DNA from: Variovorax sp. 54
GTDB lineage: Bacteria > Pseudomonadota > Gammaproteobacteria > Burkholderiales > Burkholderiaceae_C
Assembly: GCF_002754375.1 (NCBI RefSeq)
Contig: NZ_PEFF01000001.1
Location: 5,163,501-5,227,500 of the forward strand
DNA length: 64,000 nt
Direction: 5' to 3'
Shown here: positions 40,082-50,001 of the stretch, piece after piece
Layout of the letters: the number at the start of each line of letters is the position of its first letter
How positions within the stretch are numbered: position 1 is the stretch's first letter
Notes under the pieces: model-generated
Databases searched by the model: none
Told to the model about the DNA's origin: nothing
The model's input: only the letters and a program-made list of their open reading frames with translations
Position numbers and translations under genes: made by a program

Positions 40082-41599
40082 TCAGCGGTTCGAAGGGAAC
40101 GAGAACATCGTGCCCTCACGCACGCCGGCCGAGGGCCAGCGCTGCGTGACGGTCTTGCGCTTGGTGTAGAAGCGCACGGCGTCGGGGCCGTAGGCGTGCA
40201 GGTCGCCGAACAGCGAGCGCTTCCAGCCGCCGAACGAGTGGTACGCCACGGGCACGGGCAGCGGCACGTTGATGCCGACCATGCCGACCTGGATGTTGTC
40301 GCTGAACCAGCGCGCGGCCTCGCCGTCGCGCGTGAAGATGCAGGTGCCGTTGCCGTACTCGTGCGCGTCGATCAGGTCCATGGCTTCCTGCAGCGTCTTC
40401 ACGCGCACCACGCCGAGCACCGGGCCGAAGATCTCTTCCTGGTAGATCGTCATGCCGGGCTTCACGTGGTCGAACAGGCAGGCGCCGAGGTAGTAGCCGC
40501 CTTCGTGGCCTTCGACCTGGATGCCGCGGCCGTCGACCACCAGCTTGGCGCCGGCGGCCACGCCCGCGTCGACGAAGGCCTTGACCTTCTCGAAGTGCGG
40601 CTGCGTGACCAGCGGGCCCATGTCGTTGCCGTTGTCGGTGCCGGGGCCGACCTTCATCTTGGCGATTTCGACCTTCAGGCCTTCGACCACCGCGTCGGCC
40701 GTGGCGTCGCCCACGGCCACCACCAGCGGAATCGCCATGCAGCGCTCGCCGCACGAGCCGTAGGCCGCGCCCATGAGCGCGCTCACGGCGTTGCCGATGT
40801 CGGCATCGGGCATCACCACCGCATGGTTCTTGGCGCCGCCGAGCGCCTGCACGCGCTTGCCGTGGGCCGTGCCCGTGGTGTAGATGTATTCGGCGATGGG
40901 CGTCGAGCCCACGAAGCTCACGGCCTTCACGCGGCGGTCGGTCAGCAGCGTGTCGACCGCTTCCTTGTCGCCGTTGACCACGTTGAGCACGCCCGGCGGC
41001 AGGCCGGCCTGCAGCGCGAGTTCGGCCATGAACAGCGTGGAGGAGGGCGTGCGCTCCGAGGGCTTCAGCACGAAGGTGTTGCCGCAGGCCACGGCCATCG
41101 GCCACATCCACAGCGGCACCATGACGGGGAAGTTGAACGGCGTGATGCCGGCCGCGACACCCATCGCCTGGAACTCGCTCCACGAGTCGATCGACGGGCC
41201 GACGTTCTTGCTGTGCTCGCCCTTGAGCAGCTCGGGCACGTAGCTGGCGTACTCGACGTTCTCGATGCCGCGCTGCAGCTCGCCGTGCGCGTCGGCCAGC
41301 ACCTTGCCGTGCTCGGCGGTGATCAGCGCGGCAATGGTGTCGGCGTTTTCTTCGAGCAGCGTCTTCAGGCGGCTCATCACGCGGGCGCGCTTCAGCGGCG
41401 GCGTGTTGCGCCAGGCCGGGAAGGCGGCCTGCGCCGCGGCGATGGCCTGCTCGACCGTGAGCTTGTCGGCGAGCGCGACGCTCTTGGCCGACAGGCCGGT
41501 GGCGGGGTCGAACACCGGCTGCACGCGGCTGCCGCCGCCGACGTGCTTGCCGTCGATGAAGTGGCCGATGGTGGCGGTGACGTTCTTGTCGTGTTGCAT
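40082..41599 (-). CDS. mmsA: Methylmalonate/malonate-semialdehyde dehydrogenase (CoA-acylating)
   Basis: The 505-residue aldehyde dehydrogenase has the MmsA signature: IGHFIDGKHVGG start, ITPFNFPVMVPLWMWP and catalytic Cys in YGSCGERCMAI. It lacks the Glu base usual in other ALDHs at the ALGGAKNH position, a mark of the CoA-dependent group. It converts malonate semialdehyde or methylmalonate semialdehyde to acetyl-CoA or propionyl-CoA. It lies 22 bases downstream of a beta-alanine transaminase gene, so malonate semialdehyde from beta-alanine is the likely substrate. Confidence 0.92.
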   Translation of the reverse strand: MQHDKNVTATIGHFIDGKHVGGGSRVQPVFDPATGLSAKSVALADKLTVEQAIAAAQAAFPAWRNTPPLKRARVMSRLKTLLEENADTIAALITAEHGKVLADAHGELQRGIENVEYASYVPELLKGEHSKNVGPSIDSWSEFQAMGVAAGITPFNFPVMVPLWMWPMAVACGNTFVLKPSERTPSSTLFMAELALQAGLPPGVLNVVNGDKEAVDTLLTDRRVKAVSFVGSTPIAEYIYTTGTAHGKRVQALGGAKNHAVVMPDADIGNAVSALMGAAYGSCGERCMAIPLVVAVGDATADAVVEGLKVEIAKMKVGPGTDNGNDMGPLVTQPHFEKVKAFVDAGVAAGAKLVVDGRGIQVEGHEGGYYLGACLFDHVKPGMTIYQEEIFGPVLGVVRVKTLQEAMDLIDAHEYGNGTCIFTRDGEAARWFSDNIQVGMVGINVPLPVPVAYHSFGGWKRSLFGDLHAYGPDAVRFYTKRKTVTQRWPSAGVREGTMFSFPSNR

Positions 41600-41621
41600 G
41601 TCTTCAGGTCTCGAAAGGGAT

Positions 41622-42977
41622 TCAGGCGGTTTCTGCGAGGGCGTCAGAGAGGGCGTTGACCATGCGGTCGATCTCGGCCTTCTCGGAAATGAAAGGCGGT
41701 GCGAGCTGGATCGTGTCGCCGCCGTAGCGCACGTAGAAGCCCTTCTTCCAGCAGTTCATCGCGATCTCGTAGGGGCGGCGTGCGGGCTCGCCCGGCAGCG
41801 CGGCGATGGTGATGCCGGCGGCGAGGCCGTAGTTGCGGATGTCGGCGACGTGCTTGCTGCCCTTCAGGCTGTGCACGGCGTTCTCGAAGTGCGGGGCCAG
41901 CGTCTGCACGCGGCCGATCATGTCTTCCTTCTGCAGCACGTCGAGCGCGGCGATGCCGGCGGCGCAGGCCACGGGGTGCGCGCCGTAGGTGTAGCCGTGC
42001 GGGAACTCGAGCATGTACTCGGGGCCGCCCGCAGCCATGAAGGTGTCGTAGATGTCCTTATTGGCCACCACGGCGCCCAGCGGCTGCGCGCCGTTGGTGA
42101 CCTGCTTGGCGATGTTCATGATGTCGGGCGTGACGCCGAAGGCATCGGCGCCCGTGAGCGCGCCGCAGCGGCCGAACCCGGTGATCACTTCGTCAAAAAT
42201 CAGCAGGATGTTGTGCGCGGTGCAGATGTCGCGCAGGCGCTTCAGGTAGCCCTTCGGCGGAATCACCACGCCGGCCGAACCGGCAAAGGGCTCGACGATC
42301 ACGGCCGCGATGGTCGAGGCGTCGTGCAGCGCAATGAGGTCGAGCAGGCGGTCGGCCAGCTCGGCGCCGTTCTCGGGCATGCCGCGCGTGAAGGCATTGG
42401 CCGCCAGTTGCGTGTGCGGCAGGTGGTCGGCCTCGATGCCCTGGCCGAACAGCTTGCGGTTGGCCGCGATGCCGCCCACCGAGATGCCGCCGTAGTTCAC
42501 GCCGTGGTAGCCCTTCTCGCGGCCGATGAGGCGCGTCTTGCCGGCCTGACCCTTGGTGCGCCAGTAGGCGCGCGCCATCTTCAGCGAGGTGTCGGCGGCT
42601 TCGGAGCCCGAGCCGGTGAAGAACACGTAGTCCAGGCCGGCGGGCGTCAGTTCCTTGATCTTGTTGGCCAGCTCGAACGAGAGCGGGTGGCCGAACTGGA
42701 ACGCGGGCGAGTAGTCGAGCTTGGCGATCTGGCGGCTCACCGCCTCGGTGATCTCGGGGCGGCCGTGGCCCAGGCCCGAGCACCACAGGCCCGACAGGCC
42801 GTCGAAGATCTTGCGGCCGTCGTTGTCGGTGAAGTAGGCGCCTTTTGCCTCCACGATGATCCGCGGATCGGCCTTGAAGTTGCGGTTGCCGGTGTACGGC
42901 ATCCAGTGCGCCTCGAGCCAGGCGGCGTCGGTGCGCGCGGTGGGCGTGGGTTCGATGGCGGGTGTGGCGAGGGTCAT
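41622..42977 (-). CDS. bauA: Beta-alanine/omega-amino acid--pyruvate transaminase
   Basis: The 451-residue class III aminotransferase has FEFPHGYTYGAHPVACAAG, the PLP region LLIFDEVITGFGR, the Lys-containing IMNIAKQVTNGAQPLGAV and a start region (WMPYTGNRNFKADPRII) characteristic of beta-alanine:pyruvate transaminases. It makes malonate semialdehyde from beta-alanine. ATG at 42977 begins the conserved start; the frame extends into the divergent LysR gene. It is first of the bauA-mmsA unit. Confidence 0.88.
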   Translation of the reverse strand: MTLATPAIEPTPTARTDAAWLEAHWMPYTGNRNFKADPRIIVEAKGAYFTDNDGRKIFDGLSGLWCSGLGHGRPEITEAVSRQIAKLDYSPAFQFGHPLSFELANKIKELTPAGLDYVFFTGSGSEAADTSLKMARAYWRTKGQAGKTRLIGREKGYHGVNYGGISVGGIAANRKLFGQGIEADHLPHTQLAANAFTRGMPENGAELADRLLDLIALHDASTIAAVIVEPFAGSAGVVIPPKGYLKRLRDICTAHNILLIFDEVITGFGRCGALTGADAFGVTPDIMNIAKQVTNGAQPLGAVVANKDIYDTFMAAGGPEYMLEFPHGYTYGAHPVACAAGIAALDVLQKEDMIGRVQTLAPHFENAVHSLKGSKHVADIRNYGLAAGITIAALPGEPARRPYEIAMNCWKKGFYVRYGGDTIQLAPPFISEKAEIDRMVNALSDALAETA

Positions 42978-43083
42978 GGCGCATCCCGCGCAGGGCGGGC
43001 TCCGGGGGTGAAGGGATGTGCCGATTGTTCGCAGACCCTTCAGTGTGGAGAATGGCGCAATATCAATGTTCACTTGACGATCC

Positions 43084-44052
43084 ATGCAAGTAAATGCCAA
43101 GGCCTCACCGGCCACCGAAACCAGTGCCCAGGGCACCCGCAACCGCGCCGTGCTGGGGCAGCTCAGCGACATGGATTTGCGCCTGCTCAAGGTGTTCAAG
43201 AGCGTGGTCGACTGCGGCGGCATGGCGGCGGCCGAGCTGGAGCTGAACATCGGCACCTCCACCGTGAGCCGCCACGTGAAAGACCTGGAAACGCGGCTGG
43301 GCCTCGTGTTGTGCCGGCGCGGGCGGGCGGGCTTTGCGCTCACGGCCGAGGGCCAGCGCGTGTACGACGAGACGTTGCGGCTGCTGGCCTCGGTCGACGC
43401 CTTTCGCGGCAGCATCGACGACATCCACAACCGCATGGGCGGGCAGCTCGAGGTGGCGCTGTTCGACAAGACCGCGACCAACCCGAAGGCGCGCATCGGC
43501 GAGGCCATTGCGCGCTTCACCGAAATCGCGCCCGAGGTGAATCTGGCGGTGCACGTGGGCTCGATCAACGCCATCGAGCAGGGCGTGCTGGAGGGCAACT
43601 TCCAGATCGGCATCATCCCGGCGCACCGCAGCTCGAAGAGCCTGGTCTACGCCGACCTGTTCGACGAGACCATGCTGCTGTACTGCGGCAAAGGGCATCC
43701 GCTGTTCGACAGCCCGCACGGCAAGCTCACGTGGTCGAAGCTGGGCGAGCACCATTTCGCCGGGCTGGGGTATCACTCGCCGAACATGGAACTGAGCCAT
43801 CGCGCGCGGTTGTCTCGCAAGGCGACCGGGTTCGACCAGGAGGCGATCGCGACGCTGATCCTGTCGGGCCGCTTTCTGGGCTTTCTGCCCGACCACTACG
43901 CACAGGTGTTCGAGCAGCGCGGGCTGATGAAGGCGGTGTTGCCGGCGCGCTTCAACTATGCGTGCCGGTTCGTGAGCCTGCTGCGGCGCTCGCCGAAGCC
44001 TTCACGGGCGGTGTTGGCGTTTCAGGCCTGTCTGGAGCAAGCGCACAAGTGA
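43084..44052 (+). CDS. LysR-family regulator of the beta-alanine operon
   Basis: The 322-residue protein has an N-terminal helix-turn-helix (about 28-85: LLKVFKSVVDCGGMAAAELELNIGTSTVSRHVKDLE) and a C-terminal substrate-binding domain. It is divergent from bauA-mmsA with 106 bases between, the classic place for a LysR activator of that operon. In Pseudomonas the equivalent regulator is BauR; equivalence here is inference. The HTH is slightly unusual, with EL-NIGTSTVSRH instead of the common LS-SQPAVS pattern. Confidence 0.87.
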   Translation: MQVNAKASPATETSAQGTRNRAVLGQLSDMDLRLLKVFKSVVDCGGMAAAELELNIGTSTVSRHVKDLETRLGLVLCRRGRAGFALTAEGQRVYDETLRLLASVDAFRGSIDDIHNRMGGQLEVALFDKTATNPKARIGEAIARFTEIAPEVNLAVHVGSINAIEQGVLEGNFQIGIIPAHRSSKSLVYADLFDETMLLYCGKGHPLFDSPHGKLTWSKLGEHHFAGLGYHSPNMELSHRARLSRKATGFDQEAIATLILSGRFLGFLPDHYAQVFEQRGLMKAVLPARFNYACRFVSLLRRSPKPSRAVLAFQACLEQAHK

Positions 44053-44064
44053 GTTGGTCTTGCT

Positions 44065-44178
44065 CCCTCTCCCGCTTGCGGGAGAGGGCTGGGGTGAGGG
44101 TGTCGGGCGATGGGCAAGGGCGCGCAGGTGCGAAGGCCCGCGGCCCTCACCCTAGCCCTCTCCCCGAGGGGAGAGGGG
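44065..44178. repeat. Composite palindromic repeat, copy 1 (BIME-like)
   Basis: Two palindromes form a pair of inverted arms. The first is CCCTCTCCCGC-TT-GCGGGAGAGGG (44065-44088) followed by CTGGGGTGAGGG. The second is CCCTCACCCTAG followed by CCCTCTCCCC-GA-GGGGAGAGGG (44156-44177). The two arms are inverted copies around a 43-base centre. The same arrangement recurs at 49106-49215. It lies between convergent LysR and GntR genes and could act as a bidirectional transcription barrier. Confidence 0.85.
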
Positions 44179-44211
44179 ACAAGACAAGCGGTCCGTTCTC
44201 AACCCAGCCGG

Positions 44212-44976
44212 TCAGCGCTGCCCACTCGGCAGCAACAAATGCTTCGCCCCGATGTGCGCTTCCATCTCATGCATATGGTGCTCCGCATCCACCATGTGCT
44301 CCGCCATCAGCCGCCGCACCTCGTCCGCATCTTCCTTGCGATACGCCGCCAGCAGCTGCGTGTGGTAGTCCACGTTGGTCTCGCCGAAGTGGTGGTGGTC
44401 CAGCGCTTTCTTGTAGACGACGAGGTCGCGCAGCAGGTCGTTGAGAAAGCGGCACATGAAGGACAGCACCGGGTTGGGGCAGGCCTCGGCCAGCATCGTG
44501 TGAAAGGCCAGCTCGGCCTCGCGCTGCGTGCGCAGTTCGTCTTCGTTGGTCGGCTCGATGGTGCACAGGCGCACGTTCTCTTCGAGCCGTGTGAAGTGTT
44601 CGGGCGTGAGTCGCCCGACCACGCTCACGGCCAGCTCGGGCTCCAGTGCCTTGCGCAGCTGGTAGATGTGATGGCCGTCGAGGTGATGAAAGTGCAGGAA
44701 GTTGCGCAGCGGCTCCGACGCATGGTCGACCGACACCTGCTGCAGGTACGCGCCGCCGCCCGGGCCGGTGCGGATCGAGATCAGCCCGCGCACCTCGAGC
44801 GCCTTCAGCGCCTCGCGCACCGTGCTCTTCGAATAGCCGAAGAGCTCGATCAGTTCCTTCTCGTTCGGTAGCCGGTCGCCGGGCTGCTTGCGCTCGGCAA
44901 CGATCCATCGCTTGACGTCTTCGACGATGACGTCCGAGAGCTTTTGCCGCTTCGGAGGGTTGTGCCCCACTCTCAT
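44212..44976 (-). CDS. GntR/FadR-type regulator of the liv operon
   Basis: The 254-residue protein has a winged helix (about 15-80: LSDVIVEDVKRWIVAERKQPGDRLPNEKEL, YSKSTVREALKALEVRGLI) and an FCD domain rich in His (HHLDGHHIYQLRK; HHHFGETNVDYH) that may bind a metal with its ligand. ATG at 44976 has GGAG seven bases upstream; the frame extends to a GTG at 44997. It is divergent from the liv-type operon. A GGTTTTTACC palindrome sits between that operon's -35 and -10 boxes, a plausible operator for it. Confidence 0.88.
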   Translation of the reverse strand: MRVGHNPPKRQKLSDVIVEDVKRWIVAERKQPGDRLPNEKELIELFGYSKSTVREALKALEVRGLISIRTGPGGGAYLQQVSVDHASEPLRNFLHFHHLDGHHIYQLRKALEPELAVSVVGRLTPEHFTRLEENVRLCTIEPTNEDELRTQREAELAFHTMLAEACPNPVLSFMCRFLNDLLRDLVVYKKALDHHHFGETNVDYHTQLLAAYRKEDADEVRRLMAEHMVDAEHHMHEMEAHIGAKHLLLPSGQR

Positions 44977-45079
44977 CAAAACGCTCCATCCATGCACATC
45001 GGGAGATGCGCGGGATGCGCAACAGCGCGCGATCTTAACGGCGTCATCGGCAGGGTCGGGTTGGGTTTGGGCACGGGGC

Positions 45080-45108
45080 TTGCTAACGGGTTTTTACCAA
45101 CATATTAA
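45080..45108 (+). promoter_or_regulatory. Promoter of the liv-type operon with internal palindrome
   Basis: TTGCTA (45080-45085) and TATTAA (45103-45108) are 17 bases apart, with GGTTTTTACC (45089-45098) lying between them. The GGT-N4-ACC shape is close to FadR-family operators (GGT-N3-ACC), so the divergent GntR protein may repress here. The start codon of the binding-protein gene is 85 bases downstream. Confidence 0.55.
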
Positions 45109-45192
45109 TCCTATTTATCCGCTTAAATTGCCGGCGATCGCAGGCACTGTGTTTTCTTCCCCACTTTCCACACACCACGACCGGAGAACCCC

Positions 45193-46398
45193 ATGCAACG
45201 CAGACAACTCCTTCAGCTCGCCGCCCTGTCGGCCGCCCCGGCCTCGCTCCTGATGAGCCGCTCGGCCATCGCCCAGGCCACCGACGTGATCCGCTTCGGT
45301 GCACCGGTGCCCATGTCGGGTGCCTTCGCGGCCAACGGCAAGTTCGCCGACCTGGGCACCAAGCTGGCGATCGAGCAGTACGGCAAGGTGCTGAACCGTC
45401 CGCTGGCCTACACGCTGCTCGACACCGAAGGCAAGCCGGCCACCGCCGTGCGCAAGGTGCAGGAGGCCTCGCAGCAGCAGGGCGCGAAGTTCTTCGCGGG
45501 CGGCATCCTGTCGTCGGAAGCGCTGGCCATGGGCAAGGAGGCCGAGAAGGCCGGCGCCCTCTTCATCACCACCGCGGGCGCCGACGAAATCACCGGCAAA
45601 GATTGCAACCCCGCCACCTTCCGCTGGTCGGTGCCCACCTTCGGTGCCATCGAGCAGACGGTGCGCCCGCTGATCGCGTCGATGCCCAAGGCCAAGCGCT
45701 GGTACACGATCACGCCGCAGTACGTGTTCGGCGACGGCCTCTTGAGCGCGGCCAAGACCATCTTCCAGGAGAAGGGCATCGAGCACGTGGGCAACAGCTA
45801 CCACTCGCTCAACGACAAGGAGTTCAGCGGCTACCTCACCAACGCCATGGCCGCCAAGCCCGACGTGCTGCTGCTGCTGAACTTCGGCGCGCAGTCGTCG
45901 GCCGCGCTGCGCCAGGCGGTGAGCTTCGGCATGCACAAGAACATGACGATCCTCATGGCCTGGGCTTCGGGCCTGGAGCAGTTCGACGAGCTGGGCGCCG
46001 ACCTGTGCGACGGCGTCTACTTCGGTGCGCAGTACTGGCACACGGTCGACACGCCGCTCAACAAGGACCTCGTGAAGCGCACCGCCGATAAGCTGAAGAT
46101 CGTGCCCAACTACAGCCTGGCCGGTTCGTACATCTGCACCAAGATCCTCATCGACGGCATCGTCAAAGCCGGCACGGTCGACCAGAAGGCCGTGATCGCC
46201 GCGCTCGAAGGCATGAAGTTCGACGGTCTCACGGGCGTGGAAGAAATCCGCAAGGCCGACCACCAGGTCATCAAGGACTACTACCTGCTCAAGGGCAAGG
46301 CGAAGTCGAAGATGGCCAACCCGGCCGATTACGTCGACGTGATCAGTTCCGGCAAGTCCTTCCTGCCCGTCGACAAGACCGGCTGCAAGCTGGCCTGA
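45193..46398 (+). CDS. Branched-chain amino acid-type ABC binding protein
   Basis: The 401-residue periplasmic binding protein of the LivJ/LivK class begins with an RR-containing signal (MQRRQLLQLAALSAAPASLL, cleavage near AIAQA). It continues IRFGAPVPMSGAFAANGKFADLG. It delivers the ligand to the LivHMGF membrane complex encoded next. Ligands of this class include branched amino acids, amides, urea and aromatic acids. The neighbours suggest an N-carbamoyl or amide compound (inference). It starts the operon. Confidence 0.9.
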   Translation: MQRRQLLQLAALSAAPASLLMSRSAIAQATDVIRFGAPVPMSGAFAANGKFADLGTKLAIEQYGKVLNRPLAYTLLDTEGKPATAVRKVQEASQQQGAKFFAGGILSSEALAMGKEAEKAGALFITTAGADEITGKDCNPATFRWSVPTFGAIEQTVRPLIASMPKAKRWYTITPQYVFGDGLLSAAKTIFQEKGIEHVGNSYHSLNDKEFSGYLTNAMAAKPDVLLLLNFGAQSSAALRQAVSFGMHKNMTILMAWASGLEQFDELGADLCDGVYFGAQYWHTVDTPLNKDLVKRTADKLKIVPNYSLAGSYICTKILIDGIVKAGTVDQKAVIAALEGMKFDGLTGVEEIRKADHQVIKDYYLLKGKAKSKMANPADYVDVISSGKSFLPVDKTGCKLA

Positions 46399-46494
46399 CG
46401 CCGCCCGGCTTCGCGCCGCGCTCGCGCCCGCATCGTTTGCGGCGCGGGCAGGGCGTGGGCCGCCTGCACGTTTGCCATCTCCCCCACGACACCT

Positions 46495-47355
46495 ATGTCC
46501 GTCTACCTGCTCCAGACCATCAACGGAATCGGCATCGGCATGCTGTATTTCCTGCTGGCCGTTGGCTTGTCCATCGTGTTCGGCCTGCTGCGCTTCGTGA
46601 ACTTCGCGCACGGCGCTTTCTACCTGCTGGGCGCCTACCTGTGCTTCCAGGCCATGCAGTGGGGCCTGAACTTCTGGGCCGCGCTCGTGCTGGTGCCGCT
46701 GTTCGTCGGCGCGCTCGGCTGGCTGGCCGAGAAGCTGCTGCTGCGCCGTGTGTATGCCAAGCCGCACGAGTTCCACATCCTCGTGACCGTGGGCCTGGCG
46801 CTCGCGGTGCAGGAGATCGTCATCGTGTTCTGGGGCCCGCTGGGCAACAGCGTGCCCACGCCCGACCTGCTGCAGGGCGTGGTGATGTGGGGCAGCTTCA
46901 TCTACCCGAAGTACCGGCTCTTCGTGATCGGCTTCACCGCCGTGCTCGCGGTGCTGCTGTGGTGGGTGCTCGAAGGCACGCGCCTGGGCAGCGCGGTGCG
47001 TGCGGGCAGCGAATCGACCGAGATGGTCTCGCTGCTGGGCATCAACGTGTTTCGCGTGTTCAGCCTGGTGTTCGCGCTCGGCGCGGCCACGGCGGCGCTG
47101 GCCGGCGTGCTCGCCGCGCCCATCCGCGGGGCCGAGCCCTTCATGGGCGTCGAGGCGCTGGGCGTGGCCTTCGTGGTCGTGGTGATCGGCGGGCTCGGCA
47201 GCTTCAGCGGTGCGCTGGTCGGCGGCGTGCTGATCGGCATCGTGCAAAGCCTCATGAGCACCATCTGGCCGCCCGGGGCGAGCCTGATGATCTACATCGC
47301 GATGGGCGCCGTGCTGCTGCTGCGCCCGCATGGCCTGCTCGGCCGCAGAGGATGA
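46495..47355 (+). CDS. livH: Liv-type ABC permease, LivH
   Basis: The 286-residue protein has about eight transmembrane segments and the LivH start (GIGIGMLYFLLAVGLSIVFGLLRFVNFAHG). The EAA-like ALGVAFVVVVIGGLGSFSGALVGG segment lies near the C-terminus. It forms half of the channel with LivM. Its stop overlaps the livM start (ATGA). A gap of 96 bases separates it from the binding-protein gene. Confidence 0.93.
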   Translation: MSVYLLQTINGIGIGMLYFLLAVGLSIVFGLLRFVNFAHGAFYLLGAYLCFQAMQWGLNFWAALVLVPLFVGALGWLAEKLLLRRVYAKPHEFHILVTVGLALAVQEIVIVFWGPLGNSVPTPDLLQGVVMWGSFIYPKYRLFVIGFTAVLAVLLWWVLEGTRLGSAVRAGSESTEMVSLLGINVFRVFSLVFALGAATAALAGVLAAPIRGAEPFMGVEALGVAFVVVVIGGLGSFSGALVGGVLIGIVQSLMSTIWPPGASLMIYIAMGAVLLLRPHGLLGRRG

Positions 47356-48323
47356 CCGCCGCCATGCCAAAGAAATACACCTTCCTGCTGGCGCTGATCG
47401 TCGCGCTCGCGTTGCCGCTGTTCATGCGCTCGGGCTCGCTCGCGAGCGAAGTGCTCATCTACGCGCTCGCGGCCCTGGGCTGCAACCTGCTGCTCGGCTA
47501 CACGGGGCTGCTCTCGTTCGGCCAGGGCATCTTCTTCGGGCTGGGCAGCTACACCATCGCGATCCTGCTCACGCGGCTGCAACTGCCGATGCCTTTGGCA
47601 TTGCTTGCCGCCATCGGCATGGGCGCGCTGGGCGCCGCGGTGGTCGGCTGGGTCGCCATCCGCCAGCGCGGCACCTACTTCGTGATGCTCACGCTGGCCT
47701 TCGCGCAGATGTTCTATTTCGTGGCGTACACGGCCTCGGGGCTCACGGGCGGCGACAACGGCCTGCTCGATGTGCCGCGCCCGGCCTTCATGGACACGCC
47801 GTGGAAGTACTACGCCTTCGTGGCGGTGATCTTTCTCATCGCGTTCGCGCTGCTGCTCAAGGTGACCGACTCGGTCTTCGGCCGCACGCTGCTCGCCATC
47901 CGCGACAACGAGGACCGCGCCGCCGCCGTGGGCTACGACCTGAAGCGCTTCAAGCTGCTGGCCTTCGTGATCTCGGGCGCCGTCACCGGCCTGGCCGGCG
48001 GCCTGCACGCCATGATGACCGGCATCGCGCCGCTGTCGAACGCCGAGTACCACACGAGCGAGATGATCCTGGTCATCACCGTGATCGGCGGCACCGGCAA
48101 CCTGTTCGCCTCGGTGCTCGGCTCGGCCTTCTACGTGCTGCTGGCCGACTGGCTCTCCACGCTGTGGCCGCGCTGGCTGCTGCTGCTGGGCCTGCTGCTG
48201 ATCGGCGTGAGCATCGGCATGCAACGCGGCCTCTGGGGCCTGGGCGAAAGCGCCTGGCGCCGGGTGTTCCGCAAGACGCCTGCTGCGGACAAGGCGCCGC
48301 TGGCACAGGGAGAAAAAGCATGA
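47352..48323 (+). CDS. livM: Liv-type ABC permease, LivM
   Basis: The 323-residue protein has about nine transmembrane segments, with the LivM region LLLGYTGLLSFGQGIFFGLGSY and the EAA-like DNEDRAAAVGYDLKRFKLLAFVISG. It is the partner of LivH. Overlaps of four bases (ATGA) at both ends couple it to livH and livG. The open frame begins upstream inside livH; ATG at 47352 is the real start. Confidence 0.93.
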   Translation: MTAAMPKKYTFLLALIVALALPLFMRSGSLASEVLIYALAALGCNLLLGYTGLLSFGQGIFFGLGSYTIAILLTRLQLPMPLALLAAIGMGALGAAVVGWVAIRQRGTYFVMLTLAFAQMFYFVAYTASGLTGGDNGLLDVPRPAFMDTPWKYYAFVAVIFLIAFALLLKVTDSVFGRTLLAIRDNEDRAAAVGYDLKRFKLLAFVISGAVTGLAGGLHAMMTGIAPLSNAEYHTSEMILVITVIGGTGNLFASVLGSAFYVLLADWLSTLWPRWLLLLGLLLIGVSIGMQRGLWGLGESAWRRVFRKTPAADKAPLAQGEKA

Positions 48324-49087
48324 GCGACATCCTCATCGAAGCCATCGGCGTCACGAAGCACTACGGTAAGTTCGCCGCGCTCGGCGGGGTCGACCTGAAG
48401 ATCAAGCGCAACACCGTGCATTCGGTGATCGGCCCGAACGGCGCGGGCAAGACCACGCTGTTCCACATGCTCACGGGCACCGGCACCACGACGGGCGGGC
48501 GCATCGTGTTCGACGGCCACGACGTGACGCGCGAGCCCGACCACAAGCGCGTGCAGCGCGGCATGGCGCGCTCGTTCCAGGTCACGAGCCTGTTCCCCAG
48601 CCTGTCGGTGCGCGAGAACCTGCGCGTGGCGGCGCAGGGCATTGCGCCGCGCCAGGCCATGAACTGCTGGCGCGCTCCCATCGGCGAGCGCGCCTGTGCC
48701 GACACGGTGGCCGAGGTGCTCGCGCGCGTCGGCCTCGAACGGCTGGCCGACACGCCCGCCAGCGTGCTCTCGCACGGCCAGCAGCGCCGGCTCGAAGTGG
48801 GCATGGCGCTGGCCGCGAAGCCCAAGGCCATCTTTCTGGACGAGCCGACCTCGGGCATGGGCATCGACGACCTCGACGAGATGAAGCACCTCATCCGCAG
48901 CCTGCGCGACGCGCACACCGTGGTGCTGATCGAGCACAACATGAACATCGTGATGGACATCTCCGACACCGTGACCGTCATGCAACTGGGCCGCGTGCTG
49001 GCCGAGGGGCTGCCGGGCGACATCCGGTCCGACGCGCGCGTGCGCACGGCATATCTCGGCAACATGATCACTGGGGGCAAGGCATGA
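48320..49087 (+). CDS. livG: Liv-type ABC ATPase, LivG
   Basis: The 255-residue ATPase has Walker A GPNGAGKTT, a Q-loop in ARSFQVTSLFPSLSVRENL and Walker B IFLDEPTSGMGIDD. The signature reads LSHGQQRRLEVGMAL, where His replaces the usual first Gly. It energises the LivHM channel together with LivF. Its start is coupled to livM; a palindromic repeat of about 110 bases separates it from livF, which is unusual within such operons. Confidence 0.93.
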   Translation: MSDILIEAIGVTKHYGKFAALGGVDLKIKRNTVHSVIGPNGAGKTTLFHMLTGTGTTTGGRIVFDGHDVTREPDHKRVQRGMARSFQVTSLFPSLSVRENLRVAAQGIAPRQAMNCWRAPIGERACADTVAEVLARVGLERLADTPASVLSHGQQRRLEVGMALAAKPKAIFLDEPTSGMGIDDLDEMKHLIRSLRDAHTVVLIEHNMNIVMDISDTVTVMQLGRVLAEGLPGDIRSDARVRTAYLGNMITGGKA

Positions 49088-49105
49088 GGAGCGCTGTTTC
49101 TTTCT

Positions 49106-49215
49106 CCCTCTCCCCGTGGGGAGAGGGCAGGGGTGAGGGCCGCGGCCTTCGCACATGCACCGCCCCTGCCATCGCCGCCGGCCCTCACCCCAGCCCTCTC
49201 CCCGAGGGGAGAGGG
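49106..49215. repeat. Composite palindromic repeat, copy 2 (BIME-like), inside the liv operon
   Basis: CCCTCTCCCC-GT-GGGGAGAGGG (49106-49127) with CAGGGGTGAGGG is mirrored by CCCTCACCCCAG and CCCTCTCCCC-GA-GGGGAGAGGG (49194-49215). The layout and arm sequences match copy 1 at 44065-44178, but the centre between arms is unrelated. It fills most of the 175-base gap between livG and livF and should fold strongly in the mRNA. Confidence 0.88.
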
Positions 49216-49262
49216 AGCAACAGCCGGGCCATGGCCGGCGCTCAGCGCACGGAGGCGACCCG

Positions 49263-49973
<711 letters not shown>

Positions 49974-50001
49974 ACCCGCCCTCCATTCGTTGTCAAAAAC
50001 C

